32,802 nucleotides of DNA from JAGMES01 sp023128035 (GTDB taxonomy: Bacteria > Bacillota > Halanaerobiia > DY22613): positions 1-32,802 of the forward strand of contig DAOVRZ010000063.1 in NCBI GenBank assembly GCA_030627905.1, written 5' to 3'. The notes under the pieces are model-generated. The model searched no databases, was not told the DNA's origin, and saw only the letters and a program-made list of their open reading frames with translations. Made by a program: the position numbers and the translations under genes. Each line of letters begins with the position of its first letter. The first letter of the stretch is position 1. This document shows positions 22,444-29,900 of this stretch, piece by piece.

Positions 22444-22637
22444 GTAAAAGGCTGTGAGAGAAATTGCTCATGCTAAAATAAAAATGTACCACCTTATCAC
22501 ATTACCCTTAATGTACATTGTACAGAAGGTAAGAAAGGTAATAGATATGGTTTCAAAGTAAATGAGATTAAGGTTTTGGTACAGATTCGAGAATTTATGA
22601 AGTTTACTTATTAATGAGTGTAGAATTTCTTGGTGTA

Positions 22638-23057
22638 TTAGTGGGTAAAATCTATGTCGTAATAGAATTGAGGGTGAGCGGTCAAGAAAAGTTTGATTAA
22701 GGACCTAGAATGGATGAAGTATTGGCGATAAAAACTAAGATGTTGATTGGATATGGAGATAGTGTTTTGTTGTTCTAAGGTTTTTAAGATCAGTTGATAA
22801 GAGAGTTCTTTTAAGGACATGTAAGTAAGGATTGTAAAGATCACCTGATATGAGTATTGAAAGTGTGGAATTAGAATGTTAGGGATTTGTGAATAGGTTT
22901 GGCGGCAAATGGGACAGATTTTACGGGCAATGTAGATCGTGTAAGTTGCATTACCATTGATTACATTTCGCTGATAAAAGCCATGACGATGTAGCTTACC
23001 GTTGTAAGAGCAACAATATTCAGGTATAGAAATGGGAAAATTTGTGATACTAATCAT
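22638..23057 (-). pseudogene. DUF6431-like transposase-associated fragment
   Basis: 139 codons. The N-terminal zinc-finger-like part has Cys pairs (EYCCSYNGKLHRHGFYQR, and ICPICRQTYSQIPNIL). It then has IPHFQYSYQVIFTIL, the pattern of the DUF6431 proteins associated with insertion sequences in Bacillota. It lacks an SD and stops after about 140 residues where family members seem to be longer, so I treat it as a degraded or partial copy. A plus-strand hairpin terminator lies just beyond its 5' end. It sits with a degraded group II intron end, so this interval is a sink for mobile DNA. The interval 22444-22637 holds only short degenerate frames that I cannot name. Confidence 0.5.
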
Positions 23058-23071
23058 AGGTATTAAGGGGT

Positions 23072-23117
23072 GAGGAAAAGTGTGAACCGCTCAATCGGTG
23101 CGCTTTTCCTCTTTTTT
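23072..23117 (+). terminator. strong rho-independent terminator
   Basis: GAGGAAAAG (23072-23080) pairs with CTTTTCCTC (23103-23111), with further internal pairing (CCG/CGG), followed by six T. There is no intact plus-strand gene directly upstream. It may shield the minus-strand element from read-through or be left over from a lost gene. Confidence 0.75.
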
Positions 23118-23342
23118 ATTTTGGGAAAGATACTTGTGTTTGGCAATGATGGCTTAATTTTACACAAGAATAATTAAATTATTTGGGGTAATCGTATAAG
23201 GAGAAGAAATTTTAATTTGATTAAAAAGGTCGTTTTTGGGAAGGGTTAATTCGACTTTTAACAACAAGAATCCTTTACCTAGACAGAGAATATATGTGAA
23301 TATTTTGGGTTAATGAAGATAATTTAGTAATGGTAACGAGAG

Positions 23343-23429
23343 GAGCCGGATGCGGTAGTCACGTTTGTTCGGATTTGTGGGGGGAAGCATCGCAACTTTC
23401 AGAATATGGAAGGTATTATCTACTCGACC
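23343..23429 (+). mobile_element. degraded 3' end of a second group II intron
   Basis: GAGCCGGATGCGG begins a domain V-like hairpin whose partner (TTCGGATTT) is altered and whose upper stem is shortened. A domain VI-like region follows, and the stretch ends in CTACTCGACC (to 23429), closely matching the intron 3' end at the start of the window. The preceding GTAATGGTAACGAGAG (23328-23342) is typical of sequence before domain V. The catalytic hairpin looks broken, so this is a fossil. No reverse transcriptase remains between 23118 and 23342. Apart from the NRPS promoter and leader, 23430-23625 shows nothing I recognise. Confidence 0.6.
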
Positions 23430-23625
23430 ATATTCTAGATTTTGTTTAAATAACTAGAAAATAAATTGAATAGAGTATTTGGATTCAAAAGCTCAGATGT
23501 TTAGAAAAAAAATTATGTAGATACGTAACAAATATAACAGATGAAGGTGATTATAGATTTTATAAAAAAATGTTGTTTATGATAACGGAATAATTCTTTG
23601 TATTTTCAATATTTAAGCAAAAAGG

Positions 23626-23654
23626 TTGACAAACTAAAGATGAGATGTTATTAT
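23626..23654 (+). promoter_or_regulatory. strong sigma-A promoter of the NRPS gene
   Basis: TTGACA (23626-23631), exactly 17 bases, TATTAT (23649-23654). The transcript would start near 23661, leaving a 135-base leader before the NRPS ATG at 23796. Confidence 0.8.
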
Positions 23655-23726
23655 ATAATAACGTATTAAATACCAATAAAATGAAATTGGAGTCGAAATC
23701 GTTAGGTGAAATTTAGGAGGTCACCA

Positions 23727-23753
23727 ATGATTAAATTTTCATTATGCTCATAA
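23727..23753 (+). CDS. possible 8-codon leader peptide
   Basis: An ideal SD (AGGAGGT, 23715-23721) is placed 5 bases before ATG, opening an 8-codon frame MIKFSLCS then TAA. A second 12-codon frame (MGITKANILKGD, 23755-23793) ends just before the NRPS start. Strong ribosome loading on such short frames in a 135-base leader suggests a leader peptide, or a remnant of a lost small gene. No terminator/antiterminator hairpin pair is evident. Confidence 0.4.
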   Translation: MIKFSLCS

Positions 23754-23795
23754 GATGGGTATAACTAAAGCTAATATTTTGAAAGGGGATTAGAT

Positions 23796-23990
23796 ATGTC
23801 TAATCAACAGAACAAATTTAAAAAACAAAATGTTCAAGACATACAGTCATTAACTCCAATACAAGAAGGTATGCTTTATCATTTCCTAAAGAATCCTGAT
23901 AATAATCACTATTTTGAGCAGCTATGTTTAACAATTCGTGGAAGGCTAGATTTGGAAATAATGAAAAAAGCATGGGATCATGTTGTTTAA
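23796..23990 (+). pseudogene. N-terminal fragment of the NRPS, before an in-frame stop
   Basis: SD AAAGGGG precedes the ATG at 23796. The 64 codons encode a linker and the start of a condensation domain (LTPIQEGMLYHFL, then RGRLDLEIMKKAWDHVV). TAA at 23988-23990 follows. The very next codons in the same frame (TNEMLRTVFRWEK) are the expected continuation of the same domain. So this and the frame at 24000-32726 are one gene split by a single nonsense codon, probably from GAA, AAA or CAA. The fragment alone cannot fold as a C domain. Confidence 0.88.
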
Positions 23991-26945
23991 ACCAATGAAA
24001 TGTTGAGGACTGTTTTTAGATGGGAAAAAACTTCGAAACCTATGCAAATAATTTTAAAAAGACATCAATTGCCAATTAGATTTTATGATTTCTCAAGTTT
24101 GATTAGTTGGGAAAAAGACATAAGAATAAAAGAGATTAAGGAACAAGAACGAAATGAAAAGATAGATATCCGTACGGAGCCTTTGAGAGTCACATTAATC
24201 TTATTGAATAAAGAAGAATTTATGATGATAATCAGCAATCATCATATTTTATTTGACGGGTGGAGTAGCGGAGTCATATTAAAAGAGCTGTTTCAAACCT
24301 ATGATACACTTTCAGAGGGACTTCAGGTAGAAAAACGCACAAAAAACTCATTTAAGGAATATATTAAATGGCTACAGAATCAAGATCAAACTGAACAAAG
24401 ACACTATTGGATGGAGTATTTAGCTGGCTTTGAGAGTAAGACTTTATTTCTGGGTTCATTGGACATAAATAAAGGTCAACTCGAGACAAACCGATATGAG
24501 TTCAAATTAAATAAAAGTTTATCCAGCAGGATCACTGACCTAACCACAGAGAATCACATAACTACTGCTTCAATAATTTACACAGTATGGGGAATATTAC
24601 TTCAAAGATACAATAATACCAAGGATGTAGTCTTTGGTACTACTGTATCAGGTAGAAGTGCGGATATCAAAGGTTTGGAAGACATGGTCGGATTATTTAT
24701 TAACACTGTCCCCCTTCGAGTGATGAGTGATTCAAAGAAAAGCGCCATATCCCTTCTAAAGGAAATTGATCATACTCTAAAGGAAAGAACTAAATATGAA
24801 AATGTGTCATTGGTAGACATCAAGTCATATAGTCAAATTAAATCAGATGAAAATATCTTTGACTCAATTGTTGTTATTGAAAATTATCCTTTAGATAGGC
24901 AACTTAGTAAAGACATTAATAAGTTAAAGGTTGTATTCCATTCTATAGAGGAATCAACTCATTTTGACCTTAATTTGGCAGTGGAAATCGACGACCAGAT
25001 TACAATGCAGTTAATTTATAATACTTCGATGTTTGATATGCAGCGCATTCAAATTTTGGCTAAGCACTTTACTAACCTATTGACTTCGATATTGGAAAAT
25101 TCGCAGAGGAAGTTAGTAGAGATTGAGTTGCTTACAGTTGAAGAAAAGAACACATTACTAGTTCAGTGGAATAACACAAAATTATCTTATCCGAAGGATA
25201 AAAATGTCTGTAGATTAATTGAAGAATGGGCAATGAAAACACCTGAAGTAATTGCAGTAAAATACATGAATGATGAAATATCGTTTGATCAACTAAATCG
25301 GCGGGCCAACCAATTGGCAAGAACCTTAAGAAAAAATGGGATTACTATAAATCAGCCTGTAGGGATAATGGCAGAACGATCCATTGAACTGATTGTAGGA
25401 ATCTTAGGTATTTTAAAGGCAGGCGGAGCTTATTTACCTATTAATCCAGCATATCCTGAGGAAAGAGTTATGTACATGTTGGAGGACAGCAGTGCTAGTG
25501 TTTTATTGACACATGAGCATTTGATAAATACATTTTCCTTCAATTGTCAAGTGATTGCGTTGGAAGCACAAAGCTTAAATATGGAAACTGATTCTAATGT
25601 AGATTTATTAAATCTGGAGATAAATCAAGAAACGATAGCCTATATCATCTTTACTTCAGGAACCACCGGTAAGGCCAAAGGGGTTATGATTCCACATAGA
25701 GCATTAAATAACTTTTTATTCAATTTATACCAGAACTTTGAAGGAGATGTAGGAACAGGAGACTGTTGTTTGAGTTTGACCAACATTGCCTTTGATGTTA
25801 GTGTTTCTGAGATTTTTATGCCCTTGGTCTTTGGTGCAACTTTAATTCTTTTCAATAATGAGACGATTCCAGATATTATGAAACTGGCGAGAACCATAAT
25901 CGATGATGAAATTACTTTTGCGTATATTCCTCCGACGCTCTTAAAGGAAGTAAATGAGCACTTACGTCATGAACAGATAAAATTGAATAAGATGTTGGTT
26001 GGGGTAGAGCCAATTCAAGATTACATTCTAGAAAACTATTTGGCTTTACATCAGAATATGCAGATTATTAACGGATATGGGCCTACAGAAACAACCATTT
26101 GTGCAACTTTTTACAAATATGGACAGCGACAACCGATTGGCAAAAATGTCCCTATAGGGAAGCCTCTAGCCAACACACAAATTTACATATTAGATCAGAA
26201 TTATAACCTTGTTCCACAGGGAGCAGTAGGAGAGATATACATAGCAGGAGATGGTTTGGCAGTCGGTTATTTAAACAAAGCAGAACTCACAGCAGAGAGA
26301 TTTCTCCCTAATCCCTTCATGCCTGGTACTCGAATGTATAAGACTGGTGACCTGGTTCAGTGGTTGCCTGACGGCAATATAAAATTCCTGGGGAGAGTCG
26401 ATCATCAAGTAAAAATTCGGGGATTTAGAGTTGAATTGGGGGAAGTTCAAAGTCAACTATTAAACTATGAACCACTCAATGATGTTATTGTCATAGACCG
26501 AATTGATCAAAATGGAGTTAAGTATTTATGTGCTTACGTTACTTCCAATCAGAAAGTAACGATCAGAGAATTGAAAGAATATTTATCCCGGTTTTTGCCT
26601 GAATATATGATTCCAACCTATTTCATACAATTAGACCAACTGCCTTTGACCCCCAATGGAAAGGTAGATAGAAATGCATTACCAGCACCAGATGGAACGA
26701 TAGTAACTGGCGCAGTATATGAAGCCCCTCGCAATGAAACAGAAGAAATATTAGCAAAAATATGGAAAGAGGTTCTAGGGATCAATGAAGTTGGTATAAA
26801 TGATAATTATTTCGATTTGGGGGGGCATTCTTTAAAAGCGACAACTCTAGTTTCAAGAATTCACCGGGAGCTTGAGGTAGCCATTCCCTTAAATGAAATA
26901 TTTAAGCAACCTACTATCAAAGGAATTAGCGAATATATTCAAAAT
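23838..26945 (+). other. NRPS module 1 (C1-A1-PCP1)
   Basis: C1 spans about 23838-25130, broken near its start by TAA; its active motif HHILFDG is at 24240-24260. A1 has A3 TSGTTGKAKG (about 25653), A5 NGYGPTE (about 26069), A7 YKTGDL, A8 and A10 NGKVDRNAL. Pocket residues read by aligning to GrsA by eye are D-V-S-Y-L-G-G-I-C plus the A10 Lys; I do not recognise a substrate for this code. The PCP1 serine codon is at 26829. A leading C domain implies an acyl or upstream peptidyl donor, so this would be an extension protein, not a plain starter. Confidence 0.75.
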
Positions 26946-29900
26946 GTCACCAGGACAGTGTATGAACCCATTAAGCAGGTTGAGGTAAAAGAATATTATG
27001 AGGCATCCTCAGCTCAAAAGAGAATGTATTTGCTTCAGCAATTTGAGAAAAACAGTCTTGCTTATAACATGCCAGGGGTACTTGATATTTATGGAGAACT
27101 GGATTTAGTTAAAGTAAAGAAAGCTTGTGACGAGCTGATTCAAAGACACGAAACCTTAAGGACATCTTTTGAAATTGTAAATGAGCAGATTGTACAAAGG
27201 GTACATGAAAAAGTAGAATTTATGCTAGAGTTTGTTGAACAGACGGAACAAACACCCGAGGGAGTTATTGCAGAATTCGTAAGACCATTTGATTTGAGTA
27301 AAGCACCTTTGATGAAAGTAAAAGTACTTAGATTTGAAGATAGTCATTATATGATCATGTTTGATATGCATCATATAATATCTGATGGTACATCTATGGC
27401 AATCCTGATTAAAGAATTTGCCAGTCTTTATGAAGGTAAGGAATTAGAAAAGTTAACAATCCAATATACAGATTTTACAGCATGGCAAAATCATCTGTTG
27501 CAATCTGAACTGATGAAAAAGCAAGAAGAATATTGGATGAGCCAGTTTAGTAGTGAATTACCAGTATTGAACCTGCCAACTGATTATCCTAGGCCTATGG
27601 TACACAATTTTGAGGGAGATAGTGTTAAATTTACATTAGACCAGCAATTGACAGCAAGCCTCAAAAAAATTGCTAGAGAAACTGGAAGCACCATGTACAT
27701 GGTACTATTATCAGGAATTAACATCTGGCTGTCAAAATATAGTGCAGAAGAAGATATCATCGTAGGAACCGCCATCGCTGGTCGTCAACATGTTGATCTC
27801 GAAAAAATGATCGGTATGTTTGTAAATACTCTTGCAATACGAAATCAACCGTTTGGCTGTAAAACCTATGTAGATTTCTTAAAAGAAGTGCGTAAAAATG
27901 CCTTAAAGGCTTATGAGAATCAGGACTATCAATTTGAAGAACTGGTGGAAAAATTAGATTTGGCAAGAAATTTAAGCAGAAACCCACTATTTGATGTCAT
28001 TTTCACTATGCAAAACATGGAAAAGGCTGAATATAATCTCCCAAATTTAACAATTAGACCAATAGAGTATTGTAACAGAGTAGCAAAAATGGATCTAACC
28101 ATCTTAGCAAGTGAAGGAGATGACGAGATCAGTATAGATGTGGATTATAGAACTGCTTTGTTTAAAATGGAAACAATAAGTAGAATGTTTTCCCATTTAA
28201 AAAATATTCTAAAAGCGATCGCAACCAATCCAATGGTCAAATTAAGTGCAGTTCAAATGACCACTGAGGAGGAGAGAGAGCTGATTCTTTATGAATTTAA
28301 TAATACCTACTCTGAGTTTCCTAAAGATCGAACTATTCAAGAGTTATTTACAGAGCAAGTGGTACTAAATCCAAACAAAGTGGCGGTTGTTTTTGGAAAC
28401 AAGAAACTAACTTATAAAGAATTAAATGAAAAAGCTAATAGTCTGGCTGGTCTTTTAAGAGAAAAAGGGGTAAAAGAAGATACATTGGTTGGTATCTTCT
28501 CTAAAAGATCCTTAGAAATGATTATCGGCATTATCGCCATCCTGAAAGCCGGTGGTGCATACCTTCCAATAGACCCGGAATACCCCAAAGATCGAATCAA
28601 GTTGATGTTAGAAGATTGTGCTGTGGATATCCTTCTGACCCAGGGAGAGCCGGAAAAATGGTCAGGTACGGATTATAATTTGATTGATCTCTTAGATAAA
28701 ACAAATTACTCAAGAGAGATTTCTGGCTTACCAATCACTTCTACTCCAGCTAGTTTAGCCTATGTTATTTATACATCAGGCTCTACAGGAAAGCCGAAAG
28801 GGGTTATGATAGAGAACAAAAACGTTGTCCGATTAGTAAAAAATACAAATTATATAAAATTTACTAGAAAAGACAAGATACTTCAGACTGGAACTTTGGC
28901 CTTTGATGCATCTACTTTCGAAATTTGGGGAGCACTGTTAAACGGTTTAGAACTCCATTTTGGTGTTAAAGACCTTATCGTCCGAACTGAAGAGATGGAG
29001 AAGTATATCGTCAAGAATCAGATTAGCATACTATGGTTGACAGCACCCCTATTTAATGTGATGGCAGAAGAAAGACCAGAAATGTTTAAAACCCTCAAGT
29101 ACCTATTATCTGGCGGAGATGTGCTATTGCCAAAATTTGTATATAAAGTAAAACAAGTCTGTAAGAATTTGAAGATTGTTAATGGATATGGCCCAACAGA
29201 AAATACTACTTTTTCGACCTATTTTCTTGTAGACAAAGATGATCTAGCTAACATTCCCATCGGAAAACCAATTAGTAATTCAACTGCATATATTGTTGAC
29301 CAGTACAATAGATTAACTCCGATCGGAGTATATGGAGAGCTATCTGTTGGAGGTGATGGGCTGGCTAGAGGGTATGTAAATAATCCGAAGCTTACCGCCC
29401 AGAAATTTGTAGAAAATCCGTTTATACTTAGGGAATTGATGTACCGCACCGGAGACTTAGCGAGATGGCTATCTGATGGGAATATTGAATTTTTGGGAAG
29501 AGCGGATCATCAAGTGAAGATTAGGGGTTTTAGAATTGAGCCAGGCGAGATCGAAAATATTTTGCTGAAATCTGAATTGGTTAAAGAAACAGTCGTTGTC
29601 GATGGTAAAGATGATGATGCAAATAAATATTTAACTGCCTATCTAGTAACTGACCGGGAGATTTCTGTAGGAGAGATCAGAGAATATCTGGCTAATTACC
29701 TTCCTGATTATATGATTCCGTCCTATTTTGTGCAACTAGAAAGGATGCCATTAAACAAAAATGGTAAGGTTGATTACAAAGCCCTACCAAAACCAGAAGG
29801 CAATATCATTGTATCTACAGAATACGAATCTCCACGAAATGAATGCGAAGAGAAGTTACTAGAGATGTGGAAAGAAGTCTTAAAAGTAGAGCATCTGGGG

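Noticed and set aside
22480..22614. Degenerate plus-strand frame (VHCTEGKKGNRYGFKVNEI)
   Set aside because: No start, no SD and no recognisable family; possibly leftover mobile-element coding sequence.
25640..25897. Antisense frames within the NRPS (several of 60-85 codons)
   Set aside because: Shadows of the long NRPS frame, without ribosome-binding sites or recognisable products.
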